Program-made: the position numbers and the translations under genes
Source of the DNA: CALODP01 sp942492055
GTDB lineage: Bacteria; Bacteroidota; Ignavibacteria; Ignavibacteriales; Melioribacteraceae
Assembly: GCA_942492055.1 (NCBI GenBank)
Contig: CALODP010000007.1
Location: forward strand, 1 to 64,000
Length of the DNA: 64,000 nucleotides
Direction: 5' to 3'
Shown here: positions 54,695-64,000 of the stretch, piece after piece
How positions within the stretch are numbered: position 1 is the stretch's first letter
Layout of the letters: every line of letters begins with the position of its first letter
Notes under the pieces: generated by a model
Database searches by the model: none
The model's input: only the letters and a program-made list of their open reading frames with translations
What the model was told of the DNA's origin: nothing

Positions 54695-54890
54695 GAGGCT
54701 CACTACTGAGGTGCTTCGACCAGTCAGGTGCCTGGTTTGCCCAGAGCAAGAGCGAGGAACCACGGAGGATGCTTCGACTCCGCTCAGCACAGGCACTGAG
54801 AACACAGTGAAGAACAAGGGCGACTTACCACGGAGGGCACGGAGGACACAGAGAAGGGCAAGAGCGAACTACCACGGAGGGTGCGGGGGT
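54695..54890. repeat. Degenerate ACCACGGAGG repeat block, right of the 220-residue gene
   Basis: Contains CTTCGACCAGTCAGGTGCCTGGTTTGC, GCTTCGACTCCGCTCAGCAC (a widespread palindromic type), and several CCACGGAGG/ACACAGAGAAG units. The string GGCGACTTACCACGGAG matches the block at 53487-53640 almost exactly. Confidence 0.7.
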
Positions 54891-54943
54891 TCCGCACCCG
54901 GATTTATCTGCTTGGTTGTGGTTATTGTTATGTCTAATATTTA

Positions 54944-58045
<3,102 letters not shown>

Positions 58046-58094
58046 TATTCGCCTCAAAAATTATTACCACGAAAAGCACGAAAAACACGAACGA

Positions 58095-58475
58095 CTAGAG
58101 AGCCAGTCGGGTGATGGTGGCTTTCGGGTATGTTCCAAAATTCACTAGCAAGCCGAGTTTCATTCCGGTTGCTTTCAAATAATTGAGCACCTGGGCTTTA
58201 TGCTCGGGCGCAATCTCTTTTACTGCTTTTAGCTCGACGATAATTTTTCCGTAGCAAATCAGGTCGGGCTTATATGTTTGTCGGAGTTTTTCTCCTTTGT
58301 ATGTCAGTTGAAGTTCTTGTTGGGGAACAAAGGGGATGTTTCTTTGTGTTAGTTCTTTTTCCAGGCATTCTTGGTAGACGTATTCGAGAAATCCACATCC
58401 CATTTCCCGGTAGACTTCATAGATGGCTCCTTGTATAGCGTAGCTTTCTTCCCGGTAGATTACTATGTCTCTCAT
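58095..58475 (-). CDS. GxxExxY-family protein
   Basis: A 126-residue protein of the GxxExxY family (PDDEXK-nuclease-like), named after a motif seen here as GFLEYVY; it also has PDLICYGKIIVELKAV with a nuclease-like D...ExK arrangement (D and ELK) that resembles restriction endonuclease folds. The start ATG at 58475 has an ideal GGAGG. The longer open frame upstream (to 58679) is only translated repeat DNA. Family members are often found next to CACGAAA-type repeats, as here; their function is not established. It sits between hsdS and hsdR inside the restriction operon. Confidence 0.85.
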   Translation of the reverse strand: MRDIVIYREESYAIQGAIYEVYREMGCGFLEYVYQECLEKELTQRNIPFVPQQELQLTYKGEKLRQTYKPDLICYGKIIVELKAVKEIAPEHKAQVLNYLKATGMKLGLLVNFGTYPKATITRLAL

Positions 58476-58488
58476 TGGGTTACCTCCA

Positions 58489-58680
58489 TAAAAGAGAAAG
58501 ATAGGGACAAGGGCACTGACCACGAAGGCACGGACCACGAAAGACATGATGGGCACAAGGGCTTTAACCACGAAGGCACGGACCACGAAAGGCACGAAAG
58601 ACATGATGGGCACAAGGGCTTTAACCACGAAGGCACGGACCACGAAAGGCACGAAAGACACGAACGAGGGGAAGAACATA
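58489..58680. repeat. CACGAAA-type tandem repeats between hsdS and GxxExxY gene
   Basis: On the plus strand, units of a 57-bp repeat (58551-58607, repeated almost exactly from 58608 on, and in part before 58550) built from GGCACAAGGGCTTTAACC, ACGAAGGCACGGACC and ACGAAAGGCACGAAAGACA. It is strongly enriched in CACGAAA and CACGGAC. Confidence 0.85.
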
Positions 58681-58682
58681 GC

Positions 58683-58770
58683 TTATCGATTTTCTTTTTT
58701 ATTCTTTTGTGCTTTTCGTGCTTTTCGTGCTTTTCGTGTTTTTCGTGGTTTTCGTGGTTTTGGTGGTGCA
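58683..58770. repeat. CACGAAA repeat array in inverse orientation
   Basis: Here the same family runs the other way: on the plus strand CTTTTCGTG is repeated several times (TTTCGTGCTTTTCGTGC..., then TTTTCGTGGTTTTCGTGG). Together with 58489-58680 it makes a large imperfect inverted repeat just after the hsdS stop codon. Confidence 0.8.
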
Positions 58771-60000
58771 TTATTTTTCCTCCGGTTTGGGGAAACTTAA
58801 CAGCATGTCGCGGTAATATTCGTATTGTTTTTGACGCAACTCAATTTCGCGTGGTAATCCTTCCGTAATTGAGTTTGTTACTGTATCAAACTTATCAAGA
58901 ATTGTAACGATACGCTCTTTTTCTTCGAGAGAAGGGTTGGGAATACGAATACTCTCTAAGTTCTTTTTATTTAGCTTCGGCTGAGCTGCGCCCGAGATAT
59001 ATGGCGTTAAGTCAATACTATTCAGATAGTACTCAATATATCTTCGCTCAGCATATGTTTCGAATTCAAGAACATGAGCATGATTGTTGACCCAAGTTTT
59101 GCCACTAATGCTAAATGCTATTGGCGTATTCCTAGCCAATAGATTTGCGCCATCTTCAGAAACCAGTAGAAAATCTCCTTCAAAGATATAGTCTTTTACG
59201 TAATCGACAATCCCCGATGCCCCATAATAAGGAATTTCACCCGTTTCCCTCAAGCTGCTCGTGATAGGTTTTCTCTTTGAATCAAGATTCTCTGCTAGTT
59301 CCCCCAAAGTCCTCCACTCAACCCCTTTCGTGCTTTTCGTGTCTTTCGTGGTTACTGTGGTAACCGTAGTTTCCTCATCAAAGCTCAGCAACCGATCGCG
59401 ATAGTAACTGTATTGTTTTCTACGGGCGGTCAGCTCGGCGGTCAGCTCGGCGGTCAGCTCGGTAAATTTATCCAGGATACGAACAATTTCCGCCTGTATC
59501 TCCAGAGATTTCTCCGGGTTATCCGGGCATGGGATGGGGATTTGGAGTTTCCCTATTTCTCCCAAGTTGATCTTTATTGGTGTCGCATGAACAAGGGTTC
59601 TTTTATAGAGTTCAGCTTTGCCATTGCCACTTCCAATTATATGCATTAGATATTTTGACAGAACAACTGCTTGATTTGCACGTATTAAGGTTAGCGTTAC
59701 ATAGTATGCAAGGGGATCATCATTTTCAACAATAGCACAAGTTCCTATGTCACCAATCCTTGTCATAAACAGGTCATTTTTCCGAGGCTTATATTTATAT
59801 CTTTCATAATCTTCATATGAGATACATTTTTTTGTTGCATATAGGTCATTGATGTTTTGAACGCTAACAAATGGAACTCCAGAATTTGTGTATTTGGGTG
59901 TTTGATGTGTACCATCATATATTTCTGCTATCTCCCCCAACGTCTTCCACTCCACCTCAACGCCATCGAGCAGTTTTTCCATAAAATTTATATTGGTCAT
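58771..60000 (-). CDS. hsdS: Type I restriction enzyme, S (specificity) subunit
   Basis: HsdS recognises the bipartite DNA target. The 409-residue protein has two target-recognition domains (about 10-175 and 225-380) with conserved motifs EIQAEIVRILDKFTEL and EKERIVTILDKFDTV at the ends. Between them lies TELTAELTAELTA (residues about 180-193), encoded by three perfect 12-bp repeats (59426-59461); copy number of this TAEL repeat sets the target spacer in EcoR124-type systems. A following threonine-rich linker (TTVTTVTTKDTKSTKG) is encoded by the same CACGAAA repeat as in the flanking spacer. Its start overlaps rhuM by 4 nt. Confidence 0.95.
   Translation of the reverse strand: MTNINFMEKLLDGVEVEWKTLGEIAEIYDGTHQTPKYTNSGVPFVSVQNINDLYATKKCISYEDYERYKYKPRKNDLFMTRIGDIGTCAIVENDDPLAYYVTLTLIRANQAVVLSKYLMHIIGSGNGKAELYKRTLVHATPIKINLGEIGKLQIPIPCPDNPEKSLEIQAEIVRILDKFTELTAELTAELTARRKQYSYYRDRLLSFDEETTVTTVTTKDTKSTKGVEWRTLGELAENLDSKRKPITSSLRETGEIPYYGASGIVDYVKDYIFEGDFLLVSEDGANLLARNTPIAFSISGKTWVNNHAHVLEFETYAERRYIEYYLNSIDLTPYISGAAQPKLNKKNLESIRIPNPSLEEKERIVTILDKFDTVTNSITEGLPREIELRQKQYEYYRDMLLSFPKPEEK
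59326..59353. repeat. CACGAAA-family repeat inside hsdS
   Basis: A run TTTCGTGCTTTTCGTGTC and TTTCGTGGTT identical in type to the intergenic array at 58683-58770. It is in frame and codes for the TTKDTKSTKG linker between the two recognition domains. Confidence 0.75.
59426..59461. repeat. Three perfect 12-bp tandem repeats (TAEL) in hsdS
   Basis: Unit GCGGTCAGCTCG at 59426-59437, 59438-59449 and 59450-59461, with no mismatch. It is in frame and codes for the TAEL repeat in HsdS. Gain or loss of a unit keeps the frame and is known to change the spacer length of the DNA target in the EcoR124 family. Confidence 0.95.
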
Positions 60001-61022
60001 TCTTTGCCACCTTTTTTGCGGCTCTCTTTTTTAGCCTGTTTTTCCAATTTAGAAATGGTTTTCAGGTAGGCTTTCTCAACTTCTTCCAGTGTTTTGGCTT
60101 TATACTTTCTGTATTCAATTAAAGCTTTTTCTTTAGCTTCTGCATAAGATATATTTCCGGCATTTTCTAACAGATTACGGCCTGTGGAAGTTAAAATTTT
60201 ATCCAGTTCATATACATAGTCGGCCATACGCATTTCCCGCTGTTCGATGGCGTTAAGTTCAGCCAGATCAAAATAGGCCGAAACAAGGTTATTCAGCACC
60301 CGCAGTTCCTGCTCGCTGAGGTAGTTTTTGGCTATCATCGCTTCGGCCTGCGTCGGCTGACTACCTTTAAAGTTACTGAGGCCTGCAAATGGTTTGTCAC
60401 TGTCCACCCGAAGATAAATCACTTCGCTGGCTGTATGACCGTGAGCGGCAAAGTGAAGTTTGTTTTGTACTATTTTGAAAAACTTAACGCTTTCCCCGCT
60501 TCTAGGATCATAGTCTGTGGCTGTAGCGTATAAGTCCAGCACCTGGCGGTACATAACTTTTTCGCTGGAGCGGATGTCACGGATTCTATCAAGCAGTTCT
60601 TTCCAGTAGTTACCGCCACCCAGGTTTTTCAAACGCTCATCATCCATTGTAAAGCCTTTTATAATGTATTCTTTCAGGCGTTCGGTAGCCCAAATACGAA
60701 ATTTTGTCGCTATGTTTGATTTTATTCTGTAGCCTAATGAAATAATCATATCAAGATTATAAAAAGGTATCTCTCGTTGCACTTTGCGATTCCCTTCTAA
60801 TCGAACTTGTCGGAAATTCCGACAGGTTGAATCTTTGTCCAATTCACCTTCTTCATAAATATTTTTGATATGTTCTACCACATTTGTTCTGGAAGACTGA
60901 TAAAGCTCCGCCATTTGTTGTTGCGAAAGCCATACATTTTCATCTTCAAGTCGTACATCTATTTTGTTGATACCGTCATCAGATCGGTAAATAATTATAT
61001 TTCCTTTTTGTTCTTCGCTCAT
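59997..61022 (-). CDS. rhuM: RhuM-family protein in the restriction operon
   Basis: A 341-residue protein of the RhuM ('virulence protein') family. The N-terminal half has the conserved VWLSQQQMAELYQSSRTNV helix-turn-helix-like region, CRNFRQVRLEGNRKVQREI and YNLDMIISLGYRIKSN; the second half contains SEVIYLRVDSDKP (an HxxxH-style region AAHGHTASE) and a lysine-rich coiled end. RhuM genes are very often found inside type I restriction operons; the mechanism is not established. It overlaps hsdM and hsdS by 4 nt each, so it is made together with them. Confidence 0.93.
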   Translation of the reverse strand: MSEEQKGNIIIYRSDDGINKIDVRLEDENVWLSQQQMAELYQSSRTNVVEHIKNIYEEGELDKDSTCRNFRQVRLEGNRKVQREIPFYNLDMIISLGYRIKSNIATKFRIWATERLKEYIIKGFTMDDERLKNLGGGNYWKELLDRIRDIRSSEKVMYRQVLDLYATATDYDPRSGESVKFFKIVQNKLHFAAHGHTASEVIYLRVDSDKPFAGLSNFKGSQPTQAEAMIAKNYLSEQELRVLNNLVSAYFDLAELNAIEQREMRMADYVYELDKILTSTGRNLLENAGNISYAEAKEKALIEYRKYKAKTLEEVEKAYLKTISKLEKQAKKESRKKGGKE

Positions 61023-62557
61023 CCCTCAATCTCCCGTACAATTTCATCAATTTCGGTACGGAGCGTATTGATTTTACCAACGGTTGCAGCAATCTCTTTG
61101 TTTAGCTTTTCTATATCAATCACCTCGCGGGTATCTTTGGCTTCTACATAACTACTGACGGAGAGGTTATAGTCGTTTTCGGCAATTATGTTGTTATCCA
61201 CCGATTCCGCAAAGTAATCTAACTTCTCGTTGCTATCGAAGGCCTGCATAATCTGCTCAATGTGCTCTTCAGTAAGGACATTGTTATTAGTCTCCTTCTT
61301 AAAGAGCTCGCTTGCGTCAATAAACCTGGTATTAGTATCAGCCTTGTGCTTAGAGAGAACCAGAATATTTACGGCAATAGAAGTACCGAAGAATAGATTT
61401 GGCGCGAGTGAGATTACAGTCTCGATATAGTTGTTATCCACCAGATACTGACGGATTTTCCTTTCGGCTCCGTTACGGTAGAAAATACCGGGAAAACAGA
61501 CAATAGCTGCCCGGCCTTTACTCGAAAGATAGCTCAGGGCATGGAGAACAAAGGCAAAATCGGCCTTCGATTTAGGGGCAAGAACACCGGCCGGCGCAAA
61601 ACGTTCGTCATTAATCAGGGTCGGGTCGTCACTGCCAATCCACTTAACCGAATATGGCGGATTAGAGACTATCGCGTCAAAAGGTTTTTCATCCCCAAAA
61701 TGAGGGGCGATCAGGGTATTCCCCAGTTTGATATTAAACTTATCGTAATTTATGTTGTGCAAAAACATATTCATTCGGGCAAGGTTGTAGGTAGTATGAT
61801 TAATCTCCTGCCCGAAAAAACCCTCTTCGATGATATGATCGTCGAAGTGCTTTTTAGCTTGCAACAGAAGAGAACCCGAACCGCATGCCGGATCGAATAT
61901 TTTATTAACACTGGTCTGCTTGTGCATAGCGAGCCGGGCAATCAGCTTGGAAACATGCTGCGGAGTGAAAAACTCCCCACCCGATTTACCGGCATTGGCG
62001 GCATAGTTAGAGATAAGGAACTCGTAGGCATCGCCAAACAGATCGATCTGACTACCGTGAAAACCACCGAATTGAAGTCCGGCCACCCCTTTTAGAACAG
62101 CTGCCAGCCGGGTATTCTTATCGGCAACCGTATTACCGAGGCGGTTGCTTGTTGTATCAAAATCAGCAAACAAGCCTTTGATATCATCTTCCGAAGGATA
62201 GCCATTAGCTGAACTTTCAATGGCGGTAAAGATATTGGCGAGATCGGTATTCAGACTATCGTTTGTATTGGCCTCCTTGACGATATTAGCGAAGAGCTGA
62301 CTGGGATAAATAAAGTAGCCCTTTGTCTTAACCGCGTCCTCCTTTATATCGGGAGAGATTACACTATCGTCAAGCTCCGCATAGTTAATCTCGTCACCGG
62401 CTTCGATGTAGCTTGAAAAGTTTTCACTGATAAAGCGGTAAAAGAGGGTACCTAGAACATATTGTTTGAAATCCCATCCATCCACTGCGCCCCTTACATC
62501 ATTGGCTATCTGCCAGATCTGGCGCTGCAATGCCGCACGTTGCTGATTGCTTGTCAT
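61019..62557 (-). CDS. hsdM: Type I restriction enzyme, M (methyltransferase) subunit
   Basis: HsdM methylates adenine in the HsdS target. The 512-residue protein has an N-terminal helical HsdM domain (about 1-150), the AdoMet-binding motif I FDPACGSGSLLLQ, and the catalytic motif IV NPPY at 299-302 (VSNPPYSVKW). It is the promoter-proximal gene of the operon hsdM, rhuM, hsdS, GxxExxY, hsdR and overlaps rhuM by 4 nt. Length and motifs are complete, so active methylation is expected. Confidence 0.96.
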   Translation of the reverse strand: MTSNQQRAALQRQIWQIANDVRGAVDGWDFKQYVLGTLFYRFISENFSSYIEAGDEINYAELDDSVISPDIKEDAVKTKGYFIYPSQLFANIVKEANTNDSLNTDLANIFTAIESSANGYPSEDDIKGLFADFDTTSNRLGNTVADKNTRLAAVLKGVAGLQFGGFHGSQIDLFGDAYEFLISNYAANAGKSGGEFFTPQHVSKLIARLAMHKQTSVNKIFDPACGSGSLLLQAKKHFDDHIIEEGFFGQEINHTTYNLARMNMFLHNINYDKFNIKLGNTLIAPHFGDEKPFDAIVSNPPYSVKWIGSDDPTLINDERFAPAGVLAPKSKADFAFVLHALSYLSSKGRAAIVCFPGIFYRNGAERKIRQYLVDNNYIETVISLAPNLFFGTSIAVNILVLSKHKADTNTRFIDASELFKKETNNNVLTEEHIEQIMQAFDSNEKLDYFAESVDNNIIAENDYNLSVSSYVEAKDTREVIDIEKLNKEIAATVGKINTLRTEIDEIVREIEG

Positions 62558-63072
62558 CTATAAACTCCTAATTCCTAAATTCGGCTTTTTATCATCTTCT
62601 TCATTACGTACTGCTACTCATTCATTTTCAAATTCACCCTCAGACTAATTCCGATCCGGACGAATATCACAAAACAGCTCGTATTGATACATCATCGGTT
62701 AACAAACGGTATAGAAACATACGGATCGCAAGACTATCACAGGGTTCTATCGAAAAAGCGCCATGACCTTATAATGGTATTCAAGGGAGGCAACAAATAG
62801 AGCGCACATATAATAATTAATTTTGTAAAAATAAGGAAATGAAATCCTTAACTCAAACTCCCGGAGAGAAATTAGGGGAATGATGAGGAGACATATGATA
62901 TGAATACTAACTTGTTGATTTCTTGAGATGAATCATTGCTTAAAGCAAAAAAAATCATTTGGGTTGTTTTTACAATTATCTACTTGAATAGTTTTTGAGG
63001 CTAGTTTGCTCCAAACATTATCATATATAACATCGCCTACCCATGCTAATACGAGCTGTTGTGGGTTGTGGA
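62558..63072. other. Upstream region of the restriction operon
   Basis: About 515 bases without a convincing gene. The left third should hold the hsdM promoter; no clear repressor site was seen. The right end contains a short open frame with protein-like composition but no start codon (see 62933-63103). Confidence 0.5.
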
Positions 63073-63103
63073 TTATCCAAAAAGCGTATTTATCACAATC
63101 GAT
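62933..63103 (-). pseudogene. Possible coding remnant overlapping the DUF1848 3' end
   Basis: An open frame of 56 codons without any start codon, following an in-frame stop, reads IDCDKYAFWIIHNPQQLVLA and later VGDVIYDNVWSKL with ordinary amino acid composition, ending at a TGA at 62933. It overlaps the end of the DUF1848 gene in another frame. It could be a chance frame or the end of a gene joined here by a deletion. Confidence 0.2.
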
Positions 63104-64000
63104 TTAGCTTTTCTTTCCATTATTCTATCCTTTTCTTCAACTTCTCCTGAAATCAGAGGTGAAATAGATGAATGTTTACTACAATTATCAATTACTACTT
63201 GGTGATTGAAATTAGCATAGCAATACAAGCACTCATGCTTACATGTGTTATATGCTCCAATGTCAACGCTTTCTATACACCCACATTCATTTCGCTGATT
63301 CTTATCTTTTGAAGCATGAATCTTTCTCTTTAAAATTCTTTCAATTAACACATTATCAATACATCTATTATGGTTTATACCAAGAGATGTCAATTCAATA
63401 TTTTCAGCACATGTTTCAAGTGACAAATTATATTTATTTGTTATCCTCTTTAGCCCTTTGGATAAATATTTCATATCAGTTTCTGGAATTTCTCTGACAG
63501 TTGTCCCAGAAAGATTTCTTTTACATTTTTTGTATAGGTCTATAAAACTAATTACGCATTTTTCAGTATAAGGATTAAGTCTTTCAGCAATTGAATCAAA
63601 ATATTTTAGATGGTACTCAATTGTATATTTTTCAGAAAGTAATATAGGATCATATCTCCATATGACTTTTTCCTTACCAATCATTTTGGATAATTCGATA
63701 AAAGTATTAATGATTTCGTTTTTCTTAGGAACATTTGGCTCTAAGTCTGTACTATATGAATTAATTGTAAATTGAAAATAATATTTATAATCAGATAGCT
63801 CTGATAACCTGTCAATAAATGGTTTTGGATTTTTTGTCCAGAATACAAAACAATCTACATGTTCTGGCAATAATGAAACCTTACTTATGTGATTTTTATT
63901 TATAGGATTTCTGACATATACAAAGCCTTCTTTAATCCTATTATAAAACCAATCACTATAAAAAGCAGGAATATCTGTACGTCTACTTGCGCTTATTATC
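63073..64000 (-). CDS. DUF1848 family, radical-SAM-like protein (5' end at the window edge)
   Basis: The frame is open to the edge, giving about 308 residues; the first codon inside reads IISASRRTDIPAFYSDWF, so only the start Met is probably missing. This is the DUF1848 signature. Further motifs: VDCFVFWTKNP, FTINSYSTDLEPNVP, KVIWRYDPI and, near the C-terminus, the cysteine cluster TCKHECLYCYAN (CX3CX2C), the radical SAM iron-sulfur ligand pattern placed unusually at the end, plus an additional CGC. The biochemical role of the family is not established. It lies upstream of the restriction operon on the same strand. Confidence 0.88.
   Translation of the reverse strand, partial: IISASRRTDIPAFYSDWFYNRIKEGFVYVRNPINKNHISKVSLLPEHVDCFVFWTKNPKPFIDRLSELSDYKYYFQFTINSYSTDLEPNVPKKNEIINTFIELSKMIGKEKVIWRYDPILLSEKYTIEYHLKYFDSIAERLNPYTEKCVISFIDLYKKCKRNLSGTTVREIPETDMKYLSKGLKRITNKYNLSLETCAENIELTSLGINHNRCIDNVLIERILKRKIHASKDKNQRNECGCIESVDIGAYNTCKHECLYCYANFNHQVVIDNCSKHSSISPLISGEVEEKDRIMERKAKSIVINTLFG

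Noticed and set aside
58476..58679. N-terminal extension of the GxxExxY protein (68 codons)
   Set aside because: It is a translation of the CACGAAA repeats (repeated FVVRAFVVKALVPIM). The ATG at 58475 has an ideal GGAGG, so translation most likely begins there.
58489..58770. CRISPR-like array
   Set aside because: The units are irregular and adjoin each other without unique spacers, so this is a tandem/inverted repeat, not a CRISPR array.
58472..58868. Frames on both strands with repeated histidine/lysine or threonine/lysine runs
   Set aside because: They are products of the tandem repeats and have no independent start signal.

Overview
The window looks like a chromosome segment of an AT-rich, Gram-negative member of the FCB group, most likely in or near Ignavibacteria/Chlorobi rather than classical Bacteroidetes. 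The evidence is a PorU-like C25 peptidase and a multihaem cytochrome that both end in type IX secretion (T9SS) type A sorting domains, many lipoproteins with clear lipoboxes, FadL/OmpP1-type and other outer-membrane barrels, and the Bacteroidota-style TPR / DUF4292 / EnvC-like gene run. Many genes carry strong AGGAGG-type ribosome binding sites, which is less typical of core Bacteroidetes. The assignment is inference; no rRNA or tRNA gene was recognised.

Layout. 1-460: right end of an IS21-type element (istB end and terminal repeats) next to one copy of a 68-nt dispersed sequence. 620-8500: an outer-membrane barrel protein, the giant PorU-like protease and a glycosyltransferase. 8622-12757: surface polysaccharide genes, including a galactofuranose module (glf, a galactofuranosyltransferase-like GT2, a flippase). 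12802-25265: envelope genes (EnvC-like factor, DUF4292 and TPR lipoproteins, FadL-like barrel, paired CYTQ lipoproteins) with rsgA, cysS and a nine-haem T9SS cytochrome. 25365-28385: small, poorly characterised membrane or secreted proteins and an M50-like/TPR protein. 28386-29590: a long gene-poor stretch, then a lone DUF262 GmrSD-like defence protein carrying the second copy of the 68-nt repeat at its 3' end. 31496-47387: housekeeping genes (S41 protease, TPR lipoprotein, aspA, a DMT-family transporter, a lytic transglycosylase, and a long minus-strand run yggS-divIVA-punA-membrane protein-ileS-dksA-like-lspA-rluD). 47510-53405: class II ribonucleotide reductase, divergent malQ and a TerB-like gene. 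53406-62557: an accessory island with a type I restriction-modification operon (hsdM-rhuM-hsdS-GxxExxY-hsdR), an alpha-helical protein of unknown function and dense degenerate repeats. 63073-64000: a DUF1848 radical-SAM-like gene running off the edge.

How the genes work together. The T9SS protease, the sorting-domain cytochrome and the barrel proteins suggest an organism that exports electron-transfer and surface proteins. The galactofuranose cassette would decorate surface glycan. The defence genes (type I R-M with RhuM, DUF262 protein) sit beside the repeats and IS remains.

Most notable observations: (i) ileS is split by a single-base frameshift although both halves are intact; (ii) rsgA appears to start at an AUA codon behind a perfect Shine-Dalgarno; (iii) hsdS carries three perfect 12-bp TAEL repeats, a known specificity switch, and its central linker is made of the same CACGAAA repeat that fills the neighbouring spacers; (iv) a 220-residue protein with a structured leader lies between two related repeat blocks; (v) a 68-nt sequence occurs at the IS21 end and again at the 3' end of the DUF262 gene.
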